This document shows, in pieces, positions 12,602 through 24,633 of a DNA stretch of 64,000 nucleotides (position 1 is the first letter of the stretch; each line of letters opens with the position of its first letter). Origin of the DNA: Rotaria sordida (lineage: Eukaryota > Rotifera > Eurotatoria > Philodinida > Philodinidae); the NCBI GenBank assembly GCA_905250125.1, contig CAJNOL010000884.1:32604-96603 (forward strand), written 5' to 3'. Both the position numbers and the translations under genes were made by a program. The notes beneath the pieces were generated by a model, which was not told the origin of the DNA, did not search any database, and was given only the letters and a program-made list of their open reading frames with translations.

Positions 12602-14135
12602 TCATTTTTTAATCCATTGTCGAATTGAAATTGGTAACATAGACCAAGATCCTTGACGTACTTTTTCAGTTATACGAAAAATAGGTTTATCTTTATTTTC
12701 ATTTGATTGTCCTTCTAATAAATATCGTTCATGTTGCCAACTAAATAAAGCTCCATCAGTTGTTTCCATAAATGGATTAAGTTCAATTACCCAAACTTTC
12801 ATTGAATTGACATTTTCATCATCTTAAGAAATCAATCAAAAATAAAAAGACAATAGAGAAATAAATTTTCTTTTATATATTAACTTACCACCTTTTGTCA
12901 ATGCAAAATCAATGACATAATCATTTAATTTATATTTATTTAGTTTAGTTTGTATAGATTGATTAAAAAAAGAAATAATTTTTTCAAGAATATTATCTTT
13001 CCATTGATTTAAACGTTGAGAATAAATTAAATAATTATATTGTGATAAACAAGTTAAACGTTTTTGATAAACAAAACCACGAAATTCCATATCAACATCA
13101 ATTAAAATAAATGGACGAAGAATTATATTTTCTTTAAATAAAGAATGAGACGAATTTTGTACTTCTGTTGCTAATAACATATCTTGATAGATACGTTCAC
13201 TAATAATAAACATTGATAGAATTTCATCAGCAGATGTAACACATAATGATAAAAAAGCAGCAGTAAGAAGTGCAGTAATACGAGAATTTTCTTGTAATGG
13301 ATCTGGAAATTTAGATAATTCATTTTTATATGTTTCAAGAAAATTTCGTTTAAATACACAAGCATCTTTTGCACTACGTGATGATGTTTTAGCAAAAAAT
13401 TCCTTTTTATCTGGAAATTTTTGATCAATTATTGTTTGAAGACGTTCTTTTAGTTGTTCATACCATTGTTTTTCTTCTAGATCATCATTAAACCAAGTAT
13501 CCATTCGTTCTCGCATTTGATCAAATAATTGACAGTCATGTAATTTTTGAAAATGTCGTTCGAATATTCGTATGAAATGTTGAGCATCCGAATATGTTAT
13601 TGGACAATAAACAGTAGGAAATGTTTCTAAAAATTATTGATGATAAAATATATCGAATGAAATATTATTTTATTTTTTTGATACCATTAATAAGTAACAT
13701 TTGCCATTCTTCCATATTAGTTTCTAAAGCACTTTTTTGATATGTACTTATTTGATCTTTAGTGATGAAACCTGAATGAATTTTTCATTTTATTAACATA
13801 GAAATTAGCAAAGTAGAATTATGTTATTAATGTGTGATTAAGAGCAAATTCAATGAACAATAAAAGCATTTCAAGCATTTTTTCATAAATAATTGTTAGC
13901 TTAACACTATGAAGAATATTTATGGAATTTTCAAAAATAAAACTTTAATAAAAGTTTCGGAATTCTATATATATATATATATATATTATGATAGCTTATA
14001 GTCTTTAATCATATAAAGTAGGAAAGTATCAATATATAATTCACCTGCTAGTTTTGGATCACTAAAATCTTTTGTTTTATCTTTGCTTGGTTTTAATTTC
14101 ACATTTGATAATTGTTCAGCAAATGAATTACTCAT
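12602..14135 (-). CDS. CDC123: CDC123/D123-family ATP-grasp protein (378 aa)
   Basis: Four exons on the minus strand: 14045-14135, 13685-13771, 12889-13626 and 12602-12822, all in frame, with introns of 273, 58 and 66 nt. Family marks are TFPTVYCPITYSDA near the N-terminus, FFAKTSSRSAKDA at residues ~136-148 (nucleotide-binding stretch of D123), LRPFILIDVDMEFRGFV near 232 and VWVIELNPF near 316 (metal-binding Asn/Glu of ATP-grasp enzymes). D123 proteins assist assembly of translation factor eIF2 and support the cell cycle. It is slightly longer than human CDC123 (336 aa). The gene is convergent with the SAPCD2-like gene, about 250 nt apart, with an AATAAA-type signal on the minus strand in that gap. 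A decayed copy of its first two exons lies at 24250-24600. Confidence 0.85.
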
Positions 14136-15319
14136 TTTTCTTTATTATTTATTTACCTGAAAACAGAGAAAAAAACAATAAGATATGATTATATATATGT
14201 TTTACTCATGTTCGATATTTATTTTTCTTCTCCTTCCCAAATTTCTTTATGAATAATCGTTTTGAAATCATTCAAATGACATTTGTCGATTATATGAATG
14301 GAATGATGAATAAAAATGGCTATCGAAAATGGAGAGCAAGACCACCAAGTACCATTATATCAAATTTTTTATATCAAATTTATATTTTTCTATTTCGTAA
14401 TTCAATGAGAAATTCAATATGACATATATGGAGATAAAGGAAAATATTAAATAAAGTTCTTGTCAGGGATTACAATTATCTATCAGAACAAACTACATAT
14501 AATGATTCATTGAATAGAAGAAATTTTGATTAAACACATACAGTAGAGAACAAAAAGAAGAATTATTGGTTAAAAAAGCTACCAGCGATAAGAACAAAGC
14601 GCGAAAGAAAGAAAAAAAAAAGAATGATACAATATAGATGGCTATACCCACTAAAAAGTTTCATGGAAAAAAACGAAAGTGAACGAACTCGTTAAAACAT
14701 GAACAACTATCTTATTCATGAAGAGCGAGTCTTATAGCTTCCTGAATGAGTTATAAACCGATAAGAACACGTTCTGCATCAGAAAAAACACATTCTTTGC
14801 CGTTCCATTAACTATTGAGATGGTTCTCGTTTTGTTCTTTTTTTTGGAATGATCAAGATAGGATTCTATCCAAATGATACCGTTTTCTCTGACGTTCTCT
14901 AGAGAAATACCTAGAATGGATTCATCACACTAATGAAAATATTCAAGACGATTCAAAATCATTCTTAGAAAGAAAAAAGAAGCATTTTTGGTCATTCTCC
15001 AAATTATCTAATCCTTTCTCATTCGTTCGTTTCATAAGCTCAATAAAAGTTCCTGTTAAGTGGAGAAAGAATATTGATTAGCTCAGATTACATTTTTCTG
15101 TTTTCTCAAATATATTAAATTTTTTTCTAATTATTTCTTCACTAAAAGATGATCATCATAATTTGTACCCGTTTTTTTTATGAACATCTCTTTCCAACCA
15201 TCAGCTTTTAATTGCTGATACCGAGAAGTTCTTACTTATAGTACGCTGACAAAAACAATAAATGTAATGTATAAGTGGTGGTACTTCCATATTGAGATCA
15301 ACAACATCATTATAATAGA

Positions 15320-15384
15320 TACTGTAATATTATGCAACGCAGTACTTTTGTTCTTTATGGCTGAAAAGCACATGATTAGACTCA
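15320..15384 (+). repeat. Left member of an inverted repeat pair
   Basis: About 60 bp containing GCTGAAAAGCACATGATTAG. Its reverse complement occurs at 20942-21012 with few mismatches (shared core TTTTGTTCTTTRTGGCTGAA). It may be one end of a decayed transposon or a scattered repeat. Confidence 0.6.
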
Positions 15385-18300
15385 CAAAGAAACATTCCTA
15401 GGTACCCAAGTGTTTTCAAGTTGGGACTTAGCGTATCTTGTAGACCTTAGTGAGCTGTGTCTATGGTAAAAAGAGTTCCTGCTTATGGCTTGTTTCTGAG
15501 GAGGTCAAACGTTTTTAGTGAATTTTTGCTGTAGGGCCTCAGTTTTGCAACAAGACCATATTTTCGAATTTCGACCTGAAACTTTGCCTACATAAAGATC
15601 TCAATTAGATGAGGAAATAGGAAGGAATATTATGGGCAAGAACAATGGATGCTAAAGATGTGCTCGAATTGGTCAGGTCAAGCGGGACTAAACCATCAGT
15701 GTTACCAGATTGACAGCTGATAAGCTCACTACCCAACCCAGATTCTTCAAACTTTTCTACTTCAATTTGATTTCACTGTTCAACAAGCTTTAATGTGAAA
15801 CATTTTTAGTTAAAAAGATATTGACGATTTGATATAGGATATATCAAGAGAGCTATGGACTAAACATTGATGAGATACAATATCATGCATTCAGATTTTA
15901 CATAATTTTAAACATCTTCGTAGTTTTTCAGTTTTTTTTAATTAGAATTTGATGATTTACAATAGTTTCAAGCATAACTCAAGATGAAAAAGTTGGGAAA
16001 AAAATTATGCATTTTTTTTTTATTAAACTGATCAGCAATTAGATGAATATTTGTAGTCGTTAGAGGAAGTATCACAATTTATAAAAATATATTGATGAAC
16101 TGATTTGTATTTTATGATTTTTCTAGCCTAATTTCTCAGACTAGTACTCTCACAATACACAGAATATTCATAAAGAACAACGAAGTAAACTGGATTGAAA
16201 CAATGAATTAATACTAATGATTACTAGTGCCGTTCCACATTTATTGGAATTATCTGTATCATTGTGATTTGTCAATGCTCAATAGATAACGGATTATGAT
16301 GTCAAGGCTGTTTTATTTAAACCTAAAAAATTTTTCAATTAATCTGAACGAGCTTTGTTATTTTCTCGAATTACGTACAGAAAGACATGTATTTTGCGAT
16401 GTTTTAACTTGCGACAACTAATAAATCAAATATCTTAGCTATCTATAAGTAGTTTTCAGAGAATCCATTCAAGCAATAAAACCGCTGAAGGAGTGAATAT
16501 TTCTCCAAAGATTTGTTCGTGCAAAGCGAAAACCAAAGGATGAAGAACATCATGATTTTCTGAAGAAACTTGAAGAACAAAGTTTTGTAAATTTTTCTAT
16601 TAATAATCGAAAATGATTGCAACATTTATCGCCGAAAACAAGATTACCGAAACTCGTGCCGAAATGAATATTGTTGAAAAGAGACATCACCGCATAAAAT
16701 GAAGAAAAAAAAACGAATAAAATATTATAAACATTTTATGAAGAATTGACATTTAAGATTTAAGAAATTTCGAGTATTCGTTACAACATGTTAAGAGAGA
16801 AAAAAAAATTGAATATTCTGAAGAGCAAATATCCTTCTATAAGTTCATATTGAATGAGACTTTCTATACTTTGGATTGATAGAATTTTAATCAAAAGATA
16901 AACATTAATATAAATAAATAATTATATATAGTCAAACAAAAGGTGAAATTAGAATAACATAAAATTTCACGATATCGTATTTATTTATTCATAACTTTTT
17001 TTCTAATTATGGTTATGGACAAAATGAAAAATATTGGGTGGTCTATTTCATTTTATCTAGTTCTTTATGATTCAATAATTACATTCGTGACAAGAGTTCT
17101 AATTTCATCAAAGAAGTTTATTGGCAATTTTACTCTTCATTTTGACTTCAAATGAATGGTTAACATGATTTACCCGGTGACATACAGATGTTTTTGATTG
17201 CACTACTATTGACAATCAATCAAGTATATATATGATAATGATATCCAACAGATTTCATTGAAAAAAAGCTTAAAAGTGTTTGCAGAATTTTTCCAAATAT
17301 TTCAAAATCAAAGATCGAATAGCCATCGAAAATGTTGAAGTTTTTTACACATATATGACGCCAATCTTATAAACTTTTTCTAGTTGTATCGACTTGATTA
17401 GATCCAGTTGCATGAATGCTAATTGATGAATTACCATCAAAAAGCTCATATTACTTTCTAAAAACATATTTAAATCATCATTATATTTTTCTACGCATAG
17501 AAAATATTTACAGAAAGCTAAGACAAACAAGAAAAAAATTATTTATTACTAAAAAAATGCGAAGTTAACGTTCTTCTTCTTTAATTTTTCTGGCTTCTTT
17601 TCAAAATCCATATTTTTAACTATGATAAAGTTCATATTTTCACGACGCAAGCTTCTACTCTATTCTATTGTCATTATTTTTATGCTAATTGTCACTGTTA
17701 TTCTTGTTGTCTAACTGTGATTAAGCGAAAATCTTATCAATCGGTGACATCCACCACTCAAGTAGCTCTTTCATCGACTTGTAAGTTTGTCGATATACTC
17801 GTCTTCGAAGAATTGTTCTTTTCTATTGCTTACGAAACTAAAAATAAGTAAAAGAGAGTTCATTATTAGCAAGCCATCAGTAACTTCTTATGGTCAACTA
17901 TGTGTATGAGTGTGCAAAATCTTTATGACAATAAACATGTTCACTCAAAGTTAATCAATTTCGTTTTGTAATCATATGCATCCATGCAACTAAAGAATTC
18001 TTTCTCTTTCAATTCCATGTCAAAGATGAAAATTCTTTATATTGTTTCTTTTTTTCTCAACCACCATGATCACAATCAAAATCACGACATCAAGTAAACA
18101 GTTTTTCATGTTGATGCATCACGTTATGCAACACTTCATTATTGAATTAAATCACATTTCTAGTCACCTCATCGAATCTATGAACAATGACATCATTGAC
18201 AAATGCGCTTAATTGTTCTAATTCTTACAAGAGTTGGATATAAGATAGCATGCAATAAAACTCTTTATGTCTAGCAGAATCTGTTACGACCAGTACAAAC

Positions 18301-18394
18301 CCCATGACAACTGCCACAAAGAGCATTGCGAGGACAACTACGACCATTTCATGTAAGTTCAAAGCTTTGCATGTTAGGATATGATTTTCTAGTC

Positions 18395-18893
18395 TCAATC
18401 CTGTTCACTCCTTGAGAAAACCTGCAGGATTCTTTCAGGATCCTGAATCTCATGAATCTTGTGAAGTTTTATTTAGGATTCTATGTCAAATTCTAGTAAC
18501 TCCTGTTTCCAGAATTTTTCAAGGTGAAATAAGATCCTGTTCAGGATTTCTTCAAATTGCTGATCAGATATTTTTTCAATTAGAAATACAGAATCCTATC
18601 AAGAATCCCCTTAAAATTATGAGAGAGGACTTTCCTACGATTTTATCAGGTTCTCGTTAGGATTATGGTTACATTTTCGTATCAGAATCTTGCCAGAAGT
18701 GATAGCCACATCAGAGACGGATCTTAGAAAGAAAATAACAAGATCAGTCAGAATACGAAACTGACTAAACCTGCAAGCTTCAATTAGAATCTTGTTCAGA
18801 ACTTTTTAACTAAATGCATTTCCAAATATTGTAAGACAATGGTAATCCTAATCAGGTTCTTAATAGGAAAATGTAGGACTTAGTAAAGACCTT
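18395..18893 (+). repeat. Word-repeat array built on CAGGATTCT-like units
   Basis: The words CAGGAT, AGGATTC, ATCCTG and GAATC recur every few to tens of bases without a fixed period, on both strands. An 82-codon open frame at 18412-18660 is a by-product of the missing TAA/TAG words. The array runs into the assembly gap, which suggests it caused the break. Confidence 0.7.
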
Positions 18894-18993
18894 NNNNNNN
18901 NNNNNNNNNNNNNNNNNNNNNNNNNNNNNNNNNNNNNNNNNNNNNNNNNNNNNNNNNNNNNNNNNNNNNNNNNNNNNNNNNNNNNNNNNNNNN
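18894..18993. other. Assembly gap (100 N)
   Basis: Exactly 100 Ns, the usual placeholder for a gap of unknown length. Distances across 18.9 kb are therefore not reliable. Confidence 0.99.
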
Positions 18994-19639
18994 TTTTTTT
19001 ACCAAAATGATCAGTGAAACGAGCTCTACAAAATCCTCTAGCCGAAAAAATTTTCTGAAAAACTTATAGTTTTCGTAATTGACTATTAATGAACATATCT
19101 ATCAAAAATACGTGTCGCGTTAATTTTGTCCTTGGTAGTATAATTCTTAAGAAGATGGAATTTTTTAATTTGATTAATCTTTGATAGATATTAAAAAGTA
19201 TCGATTTATTGAATTAGTATTAGTTTCATTGATATTTACTAGCCAATTATCTAGTCTTTTATTCTATTTCAGTAATATATCATACAATATTATTTAAACA
19301 TATAATCCTAGAAAAAAGAAATATGTAAGGATAAAGTACATTTTATTCAAGATCTCAATGTATTGCTATCAGGAGTGCAGAATCTGCCGTAAAAACGAAA
19401 AATTTCTCCAAACGCTAAAATTATTTCGAAAAATTTCCCCAACTAAAAAAAAAATAAAAAGTAAGGCTTTCGTGTATGGAATATGTATCTATACAGAAAG
19501 AACACTGCAACAGAGCTAATTAAGACAAATAGCGTGGTATAAAAAATAATCCGTTCTATTGATCATCGATTAACACTGGTAATCTTGATACTTGTTTTTT
19601 TCTCAAACGATTTAGCACAATTGAGCTAGATGATATGAG

Positions 19640-19775
19640 CAGGGTGACCAGATCTTCCGATTTGGCAGGAAAAATTCCGATTTTCGAAGTTTCTTCCAAT
19701 GACTTTGCGACCTTCCGATTTCTTCCGATTTTCGAACTTTTTTCCGATTACTTTCCGATTTTTGATTTTTAAGGG
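19640..19775 (+). repeat. Word-repeat array built on CTTCCGATTT
   Basis: TTCCGATT or TTTCCGATT occurs at least six times in about 130 bp at irregular spacing. The array begins with GCAGGGTGACCAGATCTTCC, which resembles hAT-type non-autonomous element ends (CAGGGTGACCA...). No matching right terminus was found. Confidence 0.6.
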
Positions 19776-20129
19776 TAAAAGAATCACTCATTTTTGATAG
19801 TCAGTTTCTATACTATTCGATCGAGAACTTAATTCTGAACAAAACTGTATAAATGTTTTTGAGTAAAAAGCATAAATTGATTAGAAAATCTTTAAGATAT
19901 TGTCACAATGGTGTTATGCACAGATTGTGCCAGGATATTGTATACCTTCGTTCTCCAAGTTCAATTCAGAACCGGAGGCATTTTTTCTGTTTTAATAGTA
20001 TTTTTCAAGAGCTACAAAACTAGAGATAAATCAATATCAGAAAAATTTGTCAATTGTCTCTTTGCATGGATATATTGTTATTCATTCTTATAAAATATGC
20101 ACCATTCGATAGGTGTGGGTGTAGATCAG

Positions 20130-20262
20130 AGATGAGCACAGGACAAGCTTTTTTGTCCTGTCCTGCTCTGTCCTATGATCGATCCTTGTCCTACTGAGCG
20201 GCAGGACAGGATCAAAACTGGTTTGTCGTTCTGTTCTGTTTTTCAGGATAGGACATTTTCTA
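20130..20262. repeat. Word-repeat array built on AGGACAGGAC/GTCCTGTCCT
   Basis: CAGAGATGAGCACAGGACAA opens a 130-bp stretch made of GTCCT and AGGAC words in both orientations, so it can fold on itself. The opening CAGAGATGRGCA resembles common hAT MITE ends. No right terminus or target duplication was found. Confidence 0.6.
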
Positions 20263-20941
20263 AGATAAAAATAAGATTTTTAATTTTCAATTACGTAACA
20301 TATATGTTTAACTCTTCAACCATCTTATAACTAATCTATGTAATGATTTTATCATATTCTGAGCACCCTTTTCATTTTATTTTATTGACTATTTGAATCC
20401 ATGTTGAGGTAGAGCAGATTTTGTTGATGACGAAACATCCGATTGACCGAAGATGTTGAAGAAAACACAATTATAGCATATTTATTTCATGTTCCTTAAA
20501 CCTATTGTTCTACTTCCTGTAGAACCAATGAATATTTGACAGCATTCGAAGCAGCTAGCATATACGAAGATACGTTAATATTAATTAGGTTCATCTAATG
20601 TAGCTGAACATCAAAGAAAAAATTCCGTTCAGATAATGATACTGTTCATGATTCAGTTTTTATGAACGGACATTTATTTTCTGTAAGGTGCCCGCAATTC
20701 AAAAATGCAGTACTATCTTAGCTTTCGGTCGAAAGCTACATAGTTGGATAGCCCTAACTGAGTTGATTCCGAATATCACCTTTGTATTCGAATTCGATTA
20801 AGTTTTCGGGAAGAAATTCTCAAAATACAAAAAACACCAAGAGAACGAAAGATTTACATTGCTTTGAGAAAACTTGAGATTTCGGTCCTTTCCGCTCATT
20901 ATAATTTTTTGAATTTGATATATTTGGATTCATTATTGAAA

Positions 20942-21012
20942 ACTGAGTCTAATCATGTGCTTTTCAGCCACAAAGAACAAAAGCACTCTGTTGCACAATT
21001 TTGACAACAGTA
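20942..21012 (-). repeat. Right member of an inverted repeat pair
   Basis: Reverse complement of 15320-15384, with the core CTAATCATGTGCTTTTCAGC. Sequence similarity stops on both sides. The pair encloses the three word-repeat arrays and the gap. Confidence 0.6.
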
Positions 21013-21827
21013 GGGGCTCGCCATGATGAACTACTTCTCTCGCAAACCTATCTTCTCTGTCGTTTCGAAACTTTTCTCTGATCGTCATACATCATTCGAA
21101 TCACCATTTAAAGTCGAACAAAAGTATGGATTGCTTTTTTCAAAAAGTTATTTTCTCATGGAGAAATGTAGACTTCATTGGAAAGAAAAATGAACGTGAA
21201 AAGACATTTTTTTAAACACTGCTCTTTTTTTTCACTCATTTTCAGTTTTCACATCTGTATATAGGTTAGAAACAATGTAGAATACGATGATCATACTCAT
21301 TGATAATACAGACATTATCTAGTAGGTCTCCGAACACCTTGGCTTACAAGAAATAGCTGGTTTCGCTATTCTATTTCTATGGAAAAGTTCTCAGTGTGAA
21401 AGAGAGTTCAATTTATGGAAGAAAGTATCAGACCTCTGTTGGCACAATGCAGAAGTTTTTCGCAGCAAAGAATAGGAAATAGGACAAAGCCAAAGGCAAT
21501 CACGACTCCAGATTGGCGTTCGAGACTTTTCGATGCAAAACCACATTATCTACGCAAAGGTTACTGAAGAACAACTTGAAAACTTCACTGTACAATTGGC
21601 CTTGGTTGTACACGGTTGGAAATAATATTATTTACAACCCTGTAGAGATAGATGTCGTTACTATGAATATTAATCTATCGTCGTGATTCTTTAAAATAAA
21701 TGATAAAGATATATAAATCATTTATTTTTGCGAAGAATAAAGAAAAAGATGAACTTAACTGAAGGAAAAAGAAAATATTCTTTTAATGAAGGAATCCGTA
21801 GAGGAGAACAAGAAATACAAGATAATA

Positions 21828-21896
21828 TGAGAGTGTGGATGTGGGTATGAATCTTTTCTCCATCTCCATCTACACTCACACCCACATTCACCTCGC
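21828..21896. repeat. Small palindromic repeat (GTGTGGATGTGGGT family)
   Basis: GAGAGTGTGGATGTGGGTAT is followed by an imperfect inverted copy (CTACACTCACACCCACATTC). A related hairpin occurs at 43132-43192, so this is a dispersed short family. Confidence 0.5.
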
Positions 21897-22191
21897 GTTC
21901 TATCATTGATCAGATAAAATGATCTGTAAGAGATGAAAACCGATGTTTTAAAAGCAAGGCAACAGGAATTTAGCGAATGTTTATCGAACAGATTTCAAGG
22001 TTGGCGGGTTGGTCTGGGTGTGGATTTTCTTTTCATATCCAAATACTCATGTAGTGAGATTTAGAAGAACATCAAACAAAAGAAGACTGGTTAACCGACG
22101 GTTTTCGATCGATTATAGCGATGTGGTATCGATGTTGATAGCGGAACAAATATTTCAGTTATCCATAAAACCATTATAGATACAGACTCAG

Positions 22192-22460
22192 TTGGAAATT
22201 CGCTCTTCTGTACTTGATATTGCGTATGTTGAAGCATCAATGTGCTATCTGAACCATTATACATATCTTTTCGACGAATTAAATTTACTTGCAGCAAAAT
22301 TACTTGTATTATTGTTAACTCATATATCTGAAACCTTGAAAGATCATCTCAATATTGAATTGGTATCATCTGACATTCATGTATTCTAACAATTATTGAT
22401 TTACAATTATTTGTTGATGGAGGTGATGCAAAAGAAAATGATATCATACGTCAAGCCTTT
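22192..22460 (+). pseudogene. Unidentified coding relic
   Basis: A 65-codon frame (22192-22389) with ordinary protein-like composition (YLNHYTYLFDELNLLAAKLL, then LTHISETLKDHL) is followed in another frame by LFVDGGDAKENDIIRQAF. The stop and frame change suggest a broken gene segment. I do not recognise the family; chance cannot be excluded. Confidence 0.25.
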
Positions 22461-24249
22461 TCATTACACTAATCTCAAATAGGAAAATTGTATCATTTGC
22501 TTGTTCAAGAAAAATGACTTTGAATATTTCGAAAATCTATTGATATCTTGAACAAAAACTTAAATATTTGTTATGGGAACTCTTTCGAATGAAGAAGAAT
22601 CCATAGGCAAGTTGCTTGAATTATTAAATTTATATTTCAAAGAAACATTGATATTCGATTGTTTTAGAGAAGCAGTCATGATCATGTTAATCAATTTTCA
22701 AATATCTGAAAAAGATCTAACTGCAAAACGAAAAATACCATATTAGGAATTTACTAGTCTTTCTATTTGGATACATATGATCTGGCGATTAAGAAATTTA
22801 ACTTTTATTAACACAGGAATACCAATATCGTTGCTAGCGACAAAAAAACAAAACTGAAAGTTCTAATCTCGTTATCGCTAGTCAATACGTAGAATTAAAG
22901 CAATTTGTAGCACCATTCATACGCATTCCAACAAATGCTATTTTTACAGCGTTGTTTATAATGATTTTTTGGATGAATTAGTACCTTTGCTTTGATGTAA
23001 GAAAGTTAGTTATAAATTCAAATATATCTAATGACATTTTAGATGCAGAAAAATAGTGCGTTAATTAAAGTTGTCGTTTGATGTCTCCGGTAAAAGCAAT
23101 GCGAATGGGTGTGCTATTTTATATTATCTTTTAATTCTATTTACCTATCAATCAAATTGCGATGAGTTTAATTGAACTTTAACAGTCAAAATTGTGTTAA
23201 TTTAATTGAAATCAAATCAACAGAAAATGACACTGCCTAGTCGATATTAAAAAAAAGGCAAAGTCGAAGGCAAAATGTTGTATAATCTATCTTTTGTTAT
23301 TTGTTGAGTAATTATAATTATTAATTATTTTCGTTTTTATTTAATAATAATAAAAATCCATCGTTTATCGATTATTATATGGCACCTTATTTTCTTATTA
23401 GATATACGACAGAGTCTTATATTTCTGAGCTTGATTTTGTTGATATCCTATATGAAGATAAATTTTTTCATAATTAACTAATTTGTTGTAGTTCATGATC
23501 TCAATTGCCTATGAGAATATTTTATGAGTTCATCAATGAAAAATAATATCACGAGTATTTTCACATTGGTTCTTCTGACATGCAGCATGACAATATCACG
23601 AAAGATAAACGATCAAAAATACGGTAAGACACATGGCTTTTTTAATAGAAAAGAACTTCATAAATGTTTCTTTTCTCATTCTCACTGAAAATATTGAACA
23701 TATTTCAAAATTTTTATGATTCATTGGAAATTAACATAGATATTTGGTGAATCGATGAGAGTAGAAGAATCACTGGTGTGATAAAAGAAAGCGAGAAAGA
23801 ATTTAGGAGTGACTACTAGTCACTTTAAATTTTTTTATATCATAGATAGATGTGTGACAATTTCATGCCAACTAGCTGCACGAATTTCAATCATCGGACT
23901 CTTCACCTGAACGAAATCTGATGATCAGCTCTCTGCATATGAACTGAGATTACTAAACACTTCATTTTATCATATGCATGAAGACTAATAATATTTCCAT
24001 TTTAAGATCACGTCAACTAAACTGCAAATTTGTGCTGAGAAGGAGTTGTAACAAGTATAAATAGGTAGGATAAAAAGAAGTGCTCACCAAGTCATCTTAT
24101 ATGAAATGAGCTAATTATAAGATTCAACTCATACGGCAAGAGTTAGTCATTAGAGACTCAACTCATGTAAAAAAAAACTAGATGATCCAAACCAGTTCAG
24201 TTAATTAGTACGAAACTGCCACACGTCTCATCAATAAATAATTGATAGT

Positions 24250-24600
24250 GTTTCTAGAAAATTCGATGATTAAAATAAAAGATATGAATTTTATTTTGTC
24301 AATATCATTAACACATAGAATTTGCCAATCCTCAAATGCGTTTGATGTACTGATTTGTTTTAATGATCATTTATTGAATCTTTAGTAATGAAACTTAAAT
24401 AACAGATATTGATTTTTAGAAATATCAACATCTTTCTGATTTTTTTTGAGATACATTGAAATTTTTTGTATACTGACACTTATGAACTTCGTTCATCATA
24501 TGCAATGTAGGTTTCCATCACTATAATCTTTTGTTTTATTTTTCTTTGATCTTAATTTTACAATGATAATTATTCAGCAAATGCATTACTGATTTTTATT
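24250..24600 (-). pseudogene. Truncated copy of the CDC123-like gene (5' exons only)
   Basis: Reading on the minus strand, this segment matches the start region, exon 1, intron 1, exon 2 and the intron-2 edge of the intact gene at 12602-14135. Shared blocks include TTATTCAGCAAATGCATTAC (intact: TTGTTCAGCAAATGAATTAC). The start codon ATG has become ATC (GAT on the + strand). Similarity ends near 24250, so exons 3 and 4 are missing. It sits immediately downstream of NOA1 in the same orientation. Divergence is substantial, so the duplication is old. Confidence 0.7.
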
Positions 24601-24633
24601 TTTGGTTATCGGTTATTAGGACAACAACAATGT

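Larger units (their letters stand above)
14136..24249. other. 10-kb gene desert of repeat relics
   Basis: No intact gene is seen. The block contains three word-repeat arrays, an assembly gap, a pair of ~60-bp inverted matches 5.6 kb apart, a small palindromic repeat and one coding relic, each listed separately. It is bounded on the left by the intact CDC123-like gene and on the right by a truncated copy of that gene's 5' end. Base composition is slightly less AT-extreme than the 5-kb spacer to its left, as expected of degraded transposon DNA. Confidence 0.55.

Noticed and set aside
18412..18660. 82-codon open frame with repeated RILC/LSGSR-like residues
   Set aside because: It is the translation of the CAGGATTCT word array, which simply lacks stop words.
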